Shown piece after piece: positions 21,915-31,895 of a stretch of DNA of 64,000 nt. Location of the stretch: positions 79,363,835-79,427,834 of the forward strand of contig JAVIAB010000041.1 of the NCBI GenBank assembly GCA_032433765.1. Reading direction: 5' to 3'. Position 1 is the first letter of the stretch. Every line of letters begins with the position of its first letter. The position numbers and the translations under genes are program-made. The notes beneath the pieces were generated by a model that had not been told where the DNA came from, made no database searches, and was given only the letters and a program-made list of their open reading frames with translations. Source of the DNA: Megaustenia siamemsis (taxonomy: Eukaryota > Mollusca > Gastropoda > Stylommatophora > Ariophantidae).

Positions 21915-22391
21915 GACAACGAGCAGGCCTTGATGACCAAAATTACACTGAAGAAGGATGGAAACATCCTAACAGGTAAGCATGCAGCAAATCACTTTGC
22001 AGACTCCTTTGCAAATGACAATAATATTGAAATTAGCCTAGAGAAACGACAAGAGACCCGCTTAAAACAACAAAATGCAAGACAAGAAGAGACCACACAT
22101 GAAGTCATGGAAATACCCATTACACAAAGAGAGCTAGAGCTGGCAATATCCAAATTAAAAATGAAAAAGTCACCGGGCAGAGATGGAGTTTTCCAATGAA
22201 ATTGTTAAGAACTTGGGAACTGCAGCTAAAGCAAAACTACTGCAGATCTACAACATTTGCTGGATCACAGGTAGAGTGCCACAGGCATGGAGAGAAGCAA
22301 TTATGATACCATTACTAAAGCCAGGAAAAGATGGCTCAACAACATCCAGCTATAGACCAATCAGCCTTACAAGCTGTTTGTGTAAAACAAT
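21915..22391 (+). pseudogene. RNase H-type LINE, reverse transcriptase 5' part (split copy)
   Basis: This is the N-terminal half of a reverse transcriptase. Seen: ELELAISKLKMKKSPGRDGV (the K..KSPG.DG finger motif), WITGRVPQAWREAIMIPLLKPG (V-P..W.....I.KPGK motif) and SSYRPISLTSCLCKT. The frame shifts by one near 22190, in the GRDGV/FQ region. It is interrupted at 22391 by a complete RTE insertion in the opposite orientation and resumes at 25651. The upstream endonuclease part is missing, so the copy is 5'-truncated near 21915. Confidence 0.86.
22378..22391. repeat. 14-bp target-site duplication, left
   Basis: TTGTGTAAAACAAT occurs here and at 25651-25664, directly flanking the RTE insertion. 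The interrupted LINE sequence is continuous when one copy is removed. Confidence 0.93.
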
Positions 22392-22410
22392 CTTCTTCTT
22401 CTTTCCTTCC

Positions 22411-23222
22411 TCATCTGCCTTTCAGCGTCGAGGGGAGATATAATTTGCGGTCTTTTGCTCTTCTGTTCGCCTCTGCTGCTATTATGTTTCCTAGTGCTTC
22501 TAATATTCCATCGCTCCATCTTTTACGTGGTCGACGCTTGGGTCTGGTGTTCTCACAACGTTTGTTGAAGGCTCGTTGTGTTGTGTTTTGTTCTTTCTGC
22601 CTTGTCACGTGGCCAAACCATTTTATCTGTTGTTTCCTTATATATTCTATGGCGGGGGCTATTCCTAGCTTTTTTCTCAGTTCTTCATTTCTGATCTTAT
22701 CTCTTAGACTGTTTCCTGTCATTCGTCTAACACATTTCATCCCTGTAGAGGTTATTTTTCTTATTGTTCTTGCATCTAGGGTCCAGGTCTGGCATTGGTA
22801 GCACAACGTTGGGATGAAGATTGTATTGTATAGTGCTCGTTTTGCCTCCAGAGTTATTTCCTTGTTGGACAATAGTGGTGATAACTGTCCGATGGTTTGA
22901 CAAGCTTTGTTGCATCTTGATTCTATCTCTGCTGTTTGGGAATTATCGTTTGTCATTAGACTTCCTAGGTATTTGAATTCCTCTTCTTGTTTTAGTTGTC
23001 TGCCTTCTATAGTTATGTTGATGTTCTGTTATTTTTGGCGACATTCATGACTTCTGTTTTGTTGATTTTCATGTTGTATTTTGTGCCTGAGATGTTGAGT
23101 TTGTTTAAGTGTTTTTGTAGGTCTTCTATTGTTTCATGTATTAGTGCCTGATCGTCTGCAAATAAAAGCTCGTTGATCTCCTCTGTCTCTGATGGGTTGG
23201 CTAGCTTGCATATATGGTCCAT
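22411..23222 (-). pseudogene. RTE reverse transcriptase catalytic end and C-terminus
   Basis: The minus frame 23222-23013 has INELLFADDQALI, the catalytic block written FADD. The frame 22956-22411 carries the thumb and C-terminal region: YNTIFIPTLCYQCQTWTL, KWFGHVTRQKEQ and a basic RPKRRPRKRWSDG segment, ending at a stop at 22411. The region between 23642 and 23222 is frameshifted but encodes recognisable plus-strand mirror sequence. Not functional in this copy. Confidence 0.84.
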
Positions 23223-23641
23223 GTATGTAATAAACAGTAGGGGGGATAGTACGCACCCCTGTCTTACACCTGATCTAACTTCGAGGTGGTCTGTGTAGCT
23301 TGCTGCTGTTCTGACCCTGCAGCTGCTGTTGACGTAGAGACTTTTAATAAGGTTGATTAGATGTTGGCTTACTCCGTATGTTGTTAGTATCTCCCACAGT
23401 TGTTCTCTGTTTACTCTGTCGAATGCTTTTTCCTGGTCAATGAAGGCTATGTATACATTTTGATTGTGTTCTGTCGTTTTTTCTGCAAGCTGTTTTAATG
23501 CGAATAGTGCGTCGGTACATCATCTGTTTTTTTTCGGAACCCCATTTGAGAATCGCTTAACTGTAGTTCTATTATTGGTCTCAGCCTTTTTTCCAAGATT
23601 TTGGCGTATAGCTTTCCTACATGGTTGAGAAGAGATATACC

Positions 23642-24562
23642 TCAATATTGATTGCAGTCTCTTTTGCTACCTTTCTTTTTCCATATTGGTATGATGATTG
23701 CCTGTTGCCAGTCTTCTGGGGCTTGTTGTTGGTGCCATGCTGCATTAAATATTCTGTGCAGCCATTGCATTCCTGTTTCTCCCGCTGCTGCTATTATTTC
23801 TATTGGTATGTTATCTATCCCTGGTGCTTTGTTTCTTGGTGCATATTTGATTACTTCTTCCATTTCCTCTTTCATGATGTTGGGTTCAGTATTTATGAGT
23901 TCTAGCGTGGTTTTTGTTGTCTTATTGGTAGTTGGTATGTTTAACAGGTCTTCAAAATATTCTTTCCATCTCTGTTGCATGCATTGGTTATTTGATATTG
24001 GCTGTCCGTATTTGTCATTTATCTTCTCAGTAGGATCATGGTTTTCTTTTCTCGTTCTTGTGGCTTTTACTGCTTTGTAGAAATCTCTTGTGGCTGTCTT
24101 GAAGTCCCTGCTCATGTTTTGTCCGAATTCTGTCCAATTCTTTTGCTTAGCTTCTTTGATCAACATTTTAACTCTTTTTCCAACTAAGGCCTATTTTTCT
24201 TATTTTTCTTGGTTCTTGTTCTCCCTCCAATTTTTAAACAGTTGCTTCTTTTCTTTAATTGCTTCTCTGATTGTTTCGTTCCACCACGGGGTGCTCTTTT
24301 TCCCTTCTCTTGTTCTTAGCTTCGTTCCACAAACTGTTTTAGAGATGTTGGTTACTGTTTCCTTAAATTGTTTCCACTCTTCTTCTACTGTGTATACTTC
24401 GTTAGGGAGTTTCTTGAATTCCTCTGTTAGTTTTTCTTCTAGGGTTTTCCTTGTTTCTTGATCTTTTAATTGTTTTATTTTTATTGTCTGTTCTTTTCGC
24501 TTCTTTTGTTTGTTTCCGTATATTCTCTTTATTTTTGACTGTCTTAGTGTGATCATAACCAT
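23642..24562 (-). pseudogene. RTE linker and reverse transcriptase N-terminal part
   Basis: Two frames (24562-24200 and 24166-23642) cover the linker (WWNETIREAIKEKK..F) and the start of the polymerase: IKYAPRNKAPGIDNIPIEII (the N/K-APG.D finger motif), APEDWQQAIIIPIWKKKGSK (..W..A.I.PI.KKG.). A one-base frameshift or stop separates the two near 24180. Confidence 0.83.
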
Positions 24563-24697
24563 CTTGTGATCCGTGTCGTCTGTAATATTTGGGATTGCTC
24601 TAATGTCGGTTACTCTTTCCTTGTTCTGTTTTCTTGTTAGTATAAAATCTATCTGGCTTCTGCATGTTGTGTCATTCCATTTGTACCAGGTGTATAC

Positions 24698-25321
24698 TTA
24701 CGACTCTCTGTGTTTGAAGAATGTGTTGGTGATAAATAAATCATTTTGATTGCATAGATCCCGCAGTCTGCTTCCGTTATCGTTTATTTCAGCTGTTTTA
24801 TCGCCAAAGGGTCCTAAGATATCACTGTTCTCACTGTTGCGTTTCCCAGGCCTTCCATTAAAATCTCCCATCACTAACATGTCGTCGCTTTCGTCAATCT
24901 TGTTAATGATTTCATTCAATGTGTCGTAGAATTCTTCGCTGTCTCTTTTATTGTTGTTGCATGGTGCATATATTTGAATGTAATTTGTTTTTCGATCGTC
25001 TTCTAGTAGTTTAATTGTGATAATTCTTTCTGAATGGTATTTTATTTCTAGAATGTTCTTTGCGTGTTCTGGGTCGATGATAAAACCTACTCCATGTGTT
25101 GCTCTTTCTGTGTTGTCGACTCCTGAGAATATTTTCGTGTAGTTCATGTGTGTTTTCTTTATCTGTTGTCCTTTTACTCTGGTGTCCGCTAATCCTAGTA
25201 TTTTAATTTTCCTTTTTGTCATTTCTTCTATAAGTTCGACTTCTTTATTTTTTATTCCGCATATATTTATCGTTGCTACTTTAATCTCCATCTTCTGTGT
25301 ATTTCTCTGAGCATAAAACAT
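24698..25321 (-). pseudogene. RTE endonuclease domain
   Basis: The AP-like (EEP) endonuclease nicks the target DNA to prime reverse transcription. The 207-codon frame shows ATINICGIKNK near residue 16 (with the conserved Asn), ILGLADTRVKG near residue 40 (the usual catalytic Glu position reads Asp), IQIYAPCNN near 117, and VMGDFNGRPG near 149 (the GDFN catalytic motif). A start at 25321 precedes it, with a C-rich leader upstream. The frame is lost at 24698, before the expected SDH-like end of the fold, so a frameshift or stop separates it from the polymerase. Confidence 0.86.
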
Positions 25322-25650
25322 TTATCCCTTACCGACCTGCTGAGTCAGTCGTAAGTTAAGGGCTTAACTTAAGAAAAACACACGTTGGGGGTTTAGCCCG
25401 ACTGATGTTCCCCCCCCCCCCCCCCCACGTGTTTACTCGCTATGGTCTCACATGCGATCTTTTACGATCTAAATATAAAACTTTAGCTGGTTACATTTAA
25501 AAAAAGTACTTATCAGTTCTTATCCTCCTCCTTGGTAGAAAACTTTACACAATTTTCCTAAAATTATATCCCGTTGGAAACACAATATTTAATCACATTA
25601 ATCACACAATCTGCACTCCGAATATAAAACACCCGCCATCTTGGTCGCCA

Positions 25651-26285
25651 TTGTGTAAAACAATGGAGCGTATAATCAATCTCAGACTGCAGTGGTACCT
25701 GGAAAGTGAAAGCCTCGTTGTCCCACAACAAGCAGGCTTTAGACAGTGTTACTCTACCGAAGATCAGGCAACCTATCTTTCCCAGGAATTTGAGGATGCG
25801 TTTCAAGAAAAGAACTGGTACTAGCAGCATGGATAGACCTAAAGAAAGCATTTGATAAGGTATGGAAGGAAGGGCTTTTGAAGAAACTGAGAAATTATGG
25901 AGTAAATAGCAGGATGTACAAATGGGTCAAAGCATACCTGCATAACAGGAGAGCCAGAGTGCAACTGGATGGTCTTAAGAGTAAGAAGGTCTTACTGCGA
26001 CAGGGCGTTCCACAGGGAGGGGTACTATCTCCAACACTTTTTCTGATCTACATCAATGACCTAGTTACTGAACTAACACATGGCATCAAAGTGGCGATGT
26101 ATGCAGATGACTTGGTAATGTGGTGCACAGAGGAGTATGCAACAGTGGCCTCCAAATTGTTACAAAGAGCTATGAATGTACTGACTTCCTGGACAGATAG
26201 ATGGTGTATCAGCATCAATACAGACAAATGCAGTACTACACTTTTCACTCTCTCCCCAAACAAAAAGCAGGAGACATCTACATAA
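25651..26285 (+). pseudogene. RNase H-type LINE, reverse transcriptase core (resumes after the RTE)
   Basis: The copy resumes after the RTE with QQAGFRQCYSTEDQ (motif with QAGFR..RS..DQ), then a stop-interrupted AWIDLKKAFDKVW (catalytic Asp, motif A), RQGVPQGGVLSPTLFLIYIN (motif B) and KVAMYADDLVMW (YADD, motif C). This is the clearest polymerase core in the window. In-frame stops lie near 25822 and 25840. The frame closes at 26285; the thumb continues in another frame. Confidence 0.88.
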
Positions 26286-26857
26286 ACAATGAGCCTATGA
26301 AAGAAGACATACAAGCTACGTATCTCGGAGTTACATTTGATAACAAACTATCTTGGAAACAGCAGATAAATAAGGCAACCCAAAAAGCAAGGAGGAAATT
26401 GGCTATTCTAAGAAAGCTGTGTGGAACCACATGGGGTGCGAGTGGGAAAATACTCAGTAAAGTTTACCAACAGAGTATACGCCCACATTTAGAATATGGA
26501 TCATCTGCATGGTGCCCAGCATCAAACACCACACTGCAAGAACTGGATAAAGTACAAAACCAGGCACTTAGGGTCATCATACGAGCAATGAAATCAACAC
26601 CAATATTGGAGATGGAGAAATTGTGGAGGATACCAGCACTGAGAGAACGGAGAGTCACAAAGGTGCTGATACAGGCAGAAAAATTTGTATGCATGCCGAG
26701 ACATCCAATGATGGACCGATTCCAAAATCTTGCATTGGAACGACTTAAGAGAAGCAGTTTTATCCACCAAGCCAAGCGTATTTGTAGACAAACACCAGAC
26801 ATACCAAGAGTTATTAACCCCCTACTGCCCATACCAGAACAGACTCCCTGGACATAG
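26201..26857 (+). pseudogene. RNase H-type LINE, thumb and connection region
   Basis: The frame shows ATYLGVTFDNKLSWKQQI (thumb Y-LG-x-x-D..L.W), YQQSIRPHLEYGSSAWCPA and LDKVQNQALRVI. These are standard C-terminal landmarks of jockey/I-group LINE polymerases. It follows the core by a +1 shift and ends at 26857. Confidence 0.86.
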
Positions 26858-26949
26858 GAATCAGGATTATCAATACAAACACAGTCAGAAGTGAAAGGAA
26901 TACTTGACAAAGAGGAACATAATAGTCTACAGCGAAAAACATTAACTCT

Positions 26950-27425
26950 CAGTTTCCTGGATGAAGAATACACAGATGGATCAGCACAGAATGCAGTAAA
27001 GAATGGGGGAGCAGGTGCATATATAGAGTAACCAAATAACACTAGGGATATGAATAAAATAGCAACAGGGAAATATTGTCACAATTATGATGCAGAAATC
27101 CAAGCAATAAAGTTGGCAATAGAAAAACTGCCGAACAGTAATCTTAGCCCACAGCCTGTAGTGTTTTTGACAGATGCAAGATCAGTACTCCAGGCACTAC
27201 AATCCAGAAAATTACCACATCTGCAGACCTTATTGACTGAACTCTGCAAGCACCACAGGGTTGCCCTGCAGTGGATCCCATCTCACTGTGGAATACCAGG
27301 AAATGAGAAAGCAGATCAGTTGGCAAAGGAAGGTTCAACAGGCACACAACTAGATGCACCTGTTACATACCATCAGAAGAAACAGATAATCAAATCAATC
27401 AGAGGACCACAAGCCCCATAACAGG
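26950..27425 (+). pseudogene. RNase H-type LINE, RNase H domain
   Basis: At 26971-27029 the sequence reads YTDGSAQNAVKNGGAGAYIE followed by a stop; then 27050-27421 continues with NYDAEIQAIKLAIEKL (catalytic Glu), VFLTDARSVLQALQ (Asp) and QWIPSHCGIPGNEKADQLAK (PSH.GI.GNE.AD end motif). RNase H removes the RNA strand after first-strand synthesis. The presence of this domain puts the family in the I/Jockey-like group and not RTE. The expected C-terminal Cys-His end is missing; the copy stops near 27430. Confidence 0.88.
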
Positions 27426-27507
27426 ATGCCTTACACAATATGAATAGATATGAACAAGTTTTTTCCAAAAAATGTCATTTGTCTTGTTCTAATTGTGCTC
27501 ACAAAAG

Positions 27508-27745
27508 TGGTGAGATGCAGAATGGCTCAAGCAAAAGCAGCTTTCCAAAAATGAGAAAGATACTATGCAATCCATTTTTGACAATAGAAACAAAAGAGTT
27601 CTTAAAGGTTATGTAGAGCCAGTCTTAACATATGGATGCGAATCATGGACAATAGGACAACAGACAAGAAAATCACTGGAGTCTGTAGACATGTGGTTTT
27701 ACAGAAGACCTACGCCAGTAGGCCCGGTACTTGATGATGATGATG
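27508..27745 (+). pseudogene. RTE-like LINE 3' fragment
   Basis: On plus: R.MAQAKAAFQK, VEPVLTYGCESWTIG and LESVDMWFYRR, then a jump to the terminal PTPVGPVL and a (GAT)7 tail. It is an internally deleted relative of the minus-strand copy at 28377-29689, which carries the same landmarks. Confidence 0.8.
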
Positions 27746-27754
27746 ATGATGAAT

Positions 27755-27960
27755 TGTGTTTAGTAGTTAAATTTTCATTTTTAGTTTTTTTGAAAACATC
27801 TTCGTTCGTTTTCTTTTCTTTCCATCCAATTCTACCTATTCTTCTATAGATCCACATTTCAAAGGCTTCAATTTTCTGTTCTGTTTTCTGGTCTAATGTC
27901 CATGTTTCTGCATCATACAGGAATATTGAGAAGATGTAACATTTTGCTATTCTTAGTCAG
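27755..27960 (-). pseudogene. LINE fragment, family with 30370-30830
   Basis: Its reverse complement matches 30385-30590 closely, from CTAAGAATAGCAAAATGTTA to the lysine-rich GAAGAAGTTTT.AAAAC.. segment. Read on minus it includes LLNIPV-, M.IRPENRTEN-like and NEDVFKK-like pieces with many stops. Confidence 0.75.
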
Positions 27961-28372
27961 GATACACACCGTGTTTACATAGACATAATACACACCGTGT
28001 TTACATAGACATAATACACACCGTGTTTACATAGACATGATACACACCGTGTTTACATAGACATGATACACAACGTGTTTACATAGACATAATACACACC
28101 GTGTTTACATAGACATAATACACACCGTGTTTACATAGACATAATACACACCGTGTTTACATAGACATGATACACAACGTGTTTACATAAACATAATACA
28201 CACCGTGTTTACATAGACATAATACACACCGTGTTTACATAGACATAATATACACCGTGTTTACATAGACATAATACACACCGTGTTTACATAGACATGA
28301 TACACACCGTGTTTACATAGACATGATACACACCGTGTTTACATAGACATGATACACAACGTTTACAAAGTC
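27959..28372. repeat. 26-bp tandem repeat, about 16 copies
   Basis: The unit is CACACCGTGTTTACATAGACATAATA with G/A and C/A variants. A leftover monomer (about 29691-29715, GACACACAACGCTTACATAA) lies beyond the LINE at 28377-29689, so that LINE inserted into the array. Confidence 0.93.
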
Positions 28373-28376
28373 ATGA

Positions 28377-29689
28377 TCATCATCATCAAGTACCGGGCCT
28401 GCTGGCGTAGGTGATCATGTCTCTCCACAACTTTCGATCTCGGCAGCAATTTATCATTTCTGTTGTTGACCTTCTGCCAAGTCATTCTCTTAAGCTGTCT
28501 GGTATTTGTTCTCTTTGCTTCCCTCTATCTCTTCGTCCCTCAATTTTTCCAGTTGTTACAATATATTCAAGTTGTCCTCTTTTCATTACATGGCCAAAAA
28601 ATGATGATTGTTTCTTCCTAACATTGGAAATTAGCTCTCTTTTTGCTTTGACCTCTCTCAGAACATCTTCATTACTCTTCTTAGCTGTCCATGGTACTCA
28701 CAACATTCTTCTGTAAAACCACATTTCTACACACTCCAGTGATTTTCTTGTTTGTTGTCCTATTGTCCATGATTCGCATCCATATGTTAAGACTGGCTCT
28801 ACATAACATTTAAGAACTGTTTTTCTTGTTTCTATTGTCAAAAATGGATTTCATAGTATCTTCCTCATTTTTTGGAAAGCTGCTTTTGCCTGAGCCATTC
28901 TGCATCTCACCTCTTTTGTACATCTTCCGTCTGAGATTAACAAAGTTCCCAAATATTTAAATTTATTTACCTGTTTTAATATTGTTCCACTTGTCTTTAT
29001 TTTGCACTGAAGTGATGTCTTTTTCTTTGTTGTTACCATTACCTCTGTCTTTTTGCTATTAAGGCTGAGTCCTTTATTTTTGCTTTCTTTCACTATAATG
29101 TCCAACATTTCTTGTAACTCATTTTCACTCTTAGTGATTAAGACTGTATCATCAGCATACCTTAGATTATTTATATTATGACCTCCAATTGTTATTCCAA
29201 GCATGTCCCTTATGGAACGTAAAATAATCTCACTATAATATTAAACAAATCTGGTGACAGCACGCAACCTTGTCTAACACCCTGTTTTATTTGTTGAAAT
29301 ATTCCCAATTGGTTTCCAGTTCTTATGGCCGCTGTTTGTTGCCAGTACATGTTCTTTATTATTCTTAGATCTTTGCTGTCTACGTTTATGCTTTCTAAAA
29401 TTTTGATTATTTCTTGGTGCTTTACTTTGTCAAATGCCTTGGTATAGTCTATGAAAGATAGGTATAGATCTGTTTTCACCTCTATGGCTCTTTCTACTAA
29501 AGATCTAATGATGCGTATGGCATTGCTAGTTCCTTTACCTCCAACAAAACCACACTGTTCATCGCTAATTTCTGGACTGATTTTGTTTCGCACTCTTCGC
29601 ATGATGATTCTTAGTAATATCTTAGTCATGTGACTCATAAGGTTTATTGTGCGATGATCGTCGCATTCAATCGCACCAGATTTCTTTAT
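28377..29689 (-). mobile_element. 5'-truncated RTE-like LINE, 1,313 bp, in the 26-bp array
   Basis: Flanked by AGTCATGA at 28369-28376 and 29690-29697. The minus-strand frames 29704-29210 and 29204-28851 show [38 protein letters not shown] (motif A Asp), [13 protein letters not shown] (motif B) and NNLRYADDTVL (motif C), then KKTEVMVTTKKK. One frameshift lies near 29210. The remaining C-terminus (28850-28400) is broken by stops and ends in PGT. followed by a GATGATGATGATC tail. Same broad family as the LINE split by the fold-back element. Confidence 0.88.
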
Positions 29690-29697
29690 AGTCATGA

Positions 29698-29918
29698 CAC
29701 ACAACGCTTACATAATCAATAACCAAATACGTACCTATCACTCCATGTACAACAGACAAGCTACCACTCTAACCGTCTAAACGATCCTAAACACAAATAA
29801 AACATCTCATTAAACCCGCCAGCCTTATACTGTACTTTCTTACTGATAGTAGCTTTGACATCAACAACTGAGGGCCACATCATTGTAACTGGAGTGAACG
29901 TTCGAGAAGTCAACTTAC
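29698..29918. other. Unassigned sequence below the candidate exon
   Basis: One residual 26-bp satellite monomer, then unique sequence that would be intronic if the exon at 29919-30036 is real. Confidence 0.4.
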
Positions 29919-30036
29919 CAGTGTTTACGACCATGTATGTCTCACTTGCTTCAAACCCTGGATCTAATCTGTCTCTTTGTTTAGACCTTCCCGTGTGTGC
30001 TTGTTCCAAAATGGTTCCACGTGTAAACACAAACAC
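29919..30036 (-). CDS. Candidate first coding exon of an unrecognised gene
   Basis: A 39-codon minus frame starting MFVFTRGTILEQAHTG and ending with ETYMVVNT, followed by a consensus donor G|GTAAGT at 29918-29913. It would end in phase 1. The family is not recognised. It cannot be spliced in frame to the OATP-like exon using the CCACAG acceptor there, because the junction would create a stop. Upstream sequence 30040-30150 has promoter-like motifs. It could equally be a chance frame next to a chance GTAAGT. Confidence 0.28.
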
Positions 30037-30059
30037 ATAAGAAATAGCCTACTTGAGGA

Positions 30060-30150
30060 GAAGGGCGAATAGCGCGATTATTTTTTATTTTATTGGTTTA
30101 AACATGTTGCGCGGAACGAGAGCACGTGACGTTAGATCCATAGCAACCAA
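30060..30150 (-). promoter_or_regulatory. Possible promoter (CCAAT, E-box/CRE)
   Basis: ATTGG at 30092, GCACGTGACGTTAG around 30123 (overlapping CACGTG and TGACGT motifs) and CCAAT near 30146 cluster within 60 bp, just upstream of the candidate minus-strand exon. Motif matches only. Confidence 0.25.
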
Positions 30151-30369
30151 TTATCATCAAGGGATGATGTCAGAACTGTTGATTATGGGATGGCAGGTTC
30201 TCCTTGTCTTCAAGCATTAGTCCCGCTACCCCAAAACGAAATATTGAAACTGAGCTTTCTATCCACAATGAGATACTAGAGTTCTTAGTTTTTGTGATTG
30301 ATTGAAGGTATAAGAGAAATGTAGATTTGTAGAAGAATAGGAAGCATTGGATGGAATGAAAAAAAATCA
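30151..30369. other. Gene-free sequence
   Basis: Nothing recognised; low-complexity AT-rich flank of the next LINE fragment. Confidence 0.4.
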
Positions 30370-30830
30370 AACAATGAAGTGTATCATGACTAAGAATAGC
30401 AAAATGTTACATCTTCTCAATATTCCTGTATGGTGCAGAAACATGGACATTAGACCAGAAAATAGAACAGAAAATTGAAGCCTTTGAAATGTGGATCTAT
30501 AGAAGAATAGGTAGAATTGGGTGGAAGGAAAGAAAAAGAACGAAGAAGTTTTAAAACAACTAAAAATGAAAATAGAACAACTAAACACAATTAGAGCAAG
30601 ACAAATGGGATTTTTGGGTCATGTTAAAAGGCACATCAGCCTACTAAATTTAATATTGGAAGGGAAAAAACAAGGTAAACGAGGCAGACCAAGACTAACA
30701 CGGACGAGTAACATCAAAAGGTGGATAAGTCTGCCTTTGGCAACCTGCACTATCAAAGCAAGAGACAGAGAGGATTGGCGCTCCATGGTAGCCAACCTTC
30801 GATGCGGAGACGGCACTCAATGACAAAGAT
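30370..30830 (+). pseudogene. LINE C-terminal fragment (family 3)
   Basis: Recognisable pieces are NEEVLKQLKMKIEQLNTIRA, RQMGFLGHVKRHISL (FLGHV.R), GKKQGKRGRPRLTRTSNIKRW and W.SMVANLRCGDGTQ before a stop at 30823. It is related to 27755-27960 (inverted) and to 47845-48088 plus 48881-48990 (split copy). Confidence 0.8.
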
Positions 30831-31040
30831 GTTGATTATAAGAGAAATAGTAGACATTGAGCCAGTTCTTGGCTGCACACAGAAACAACAACTGCTTTGC
30901 CATCTAGAGGGAATACCATGTGATCTAAGAGCAGAAGTGAGAAGAGCAAGGGGCAGACCCATAGTAAGATGGACAGTCATAAATTTATCACTGATTGAAG
31001 CCACCAGAAATGCGTGTTTTTGTATTAAAACTTGACCAGT
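30831..31040 (+). pseudogene. Another LINE-like C-terminal scrap
   Basis: The frame reads ...RARGRPIVRWTVINLSLIEA..., again the RGRP..RW basic segment of LINE C-termini, ending at 31035 with T-stop-PVGHL. Too short for a family. Confidence 0.45.
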
Positions 31041-31086
31041 AGGGCACCTCTACAAATTTGCTCCTCTGACGTGTCTCCACCACAAA

Positions 31087-31430
31087 GTGGTAGAGGAGTC
31101 TGTATGTCCATATCCACAGAGCTGTTCTAGTGGTAGAGGAGTCTGTATGTCCATATCCACAGAGCTGTTCTAGTGGTAGAGGAGTCTGTATGTCCATATC
31201 CACAGAGCTGTTCTAGTGGTAGAGGAGTCTGTATGTCCATATCCACAGAGCTGTTCTAGTGGTAGAGGAGTCTGTATGTCCATATACTCAGAGCTGTTCT
31301 AGTGGTAGAGGAGTCTGTATGTCCATATACTCAGAGCTGTTCTAGTGGTAGAGGAGTCTGTATGTCCATATACTCAGAGCTGTTCTAGTGGTAGAGGAGT
31401 CTGTATGTCCATATACTCAGAGCTGTTCTA
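31087..31430. repeat. 43-bp tandem repeat, 8 copies
   Basis: Copies start at 31087, 31130 and so on. A C/T switch (TATCCACAG in the first copies, TATACTCAG in the last four) splits the array into two blocks. Confidence 0.96.
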
Positions 31431-31435
31431 GTGGT

Positions 31436-31777
31436 AGCAATGTTATCAAGAGATCACCCAAGCTGGACAGGTGAAAGGGCTGGACCAGGAAAAGCAGACA
31501 CAAACATGTTGAAATCGGATGCACTGGGCTACATGCCTAACGTAACAGCTCAAAGTAATTCTAACCATGAAGACGTTTACGGTCTAGAAAGAAAGCGAGA
31601 TGGGGCTCATCTCGTGAAGTCTCGCCACGCGACGAGAGTGTCGAGCCCCCTGCTTCCGGCCAAGCCAATGCTGCCTTCCTCTGTGTTGTGGAGTCAAGGC
31701 ACTGGGAGAATGGGCAAGAGCTATTTGACCAAACACCAACAGAAATAATAAATATGAATAGAGAAGGTGCTTGTTGA
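31436..31777. other. Unassigned sequence upstream of a LINE end
   Basis: Probably decayed LINE: a 105-codon plus frame 31431-31748 and the opposite 88-codon minus frame show no domain. Confidence 0.4.
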
Positions 31778-31895
31778 CATCACCGGTTCCATTTCGGGAC
31801 AACCTGTATGGAGATGTCACCAACCTTGAGCTGACCAACACTTTCTTCAAACTGATTCATGTTGACGTCTAGAGGTGTACGTAGAAGTAGAATAT
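31778..31895 (+). pseudogene. RNase H-type LINE C-terminal end
   Basis: Reads PVPFRDNLYGDVTNLELTNT and FFKLIHVDV then stop, colinear with the end at 12907-13010 including the following AGAGGTGTAC. This identifies a recurrent LINE 3' terminus. Confidence 0.78.

Larger units (their letters stand above)
22392..25650 (-). mobile_element. Nearly full-length RTE-clade LINE, 3,259 bp
   Basis: An AP-endonuclease plus reverse-transcriptase non-LTR element in minus orientation, flanked by a 14-bp duplication. The order on minus is 5' UTR 25650-25322, including an 18-bp C run on the plus strand at about 25410-25427; endonuclease 25321-24698; linker; reverse transcriptase about 24166-23013; C-terminal region 22956-22411; and a GAA-rich 3' tail at 22392-22410. 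Short microsatellite tails and this compact layout are usual for RTE. Several frameshifts mean it is not active in this copy. Truncated relatives are at 44405-44625 and 58608-58722. Confidence 0.9.

Noticed and set aside
29919..30036. Splicing of this candidate exon to the OATP-like exon at 13854
   Set aside because: Phase 1 joined to the CCACAG acceptor there gives an immediate stop.
31087..31430. Possible CRISPR array (43-bp repeats)
   Set aside because: No spacers; head-to-tail repeat.
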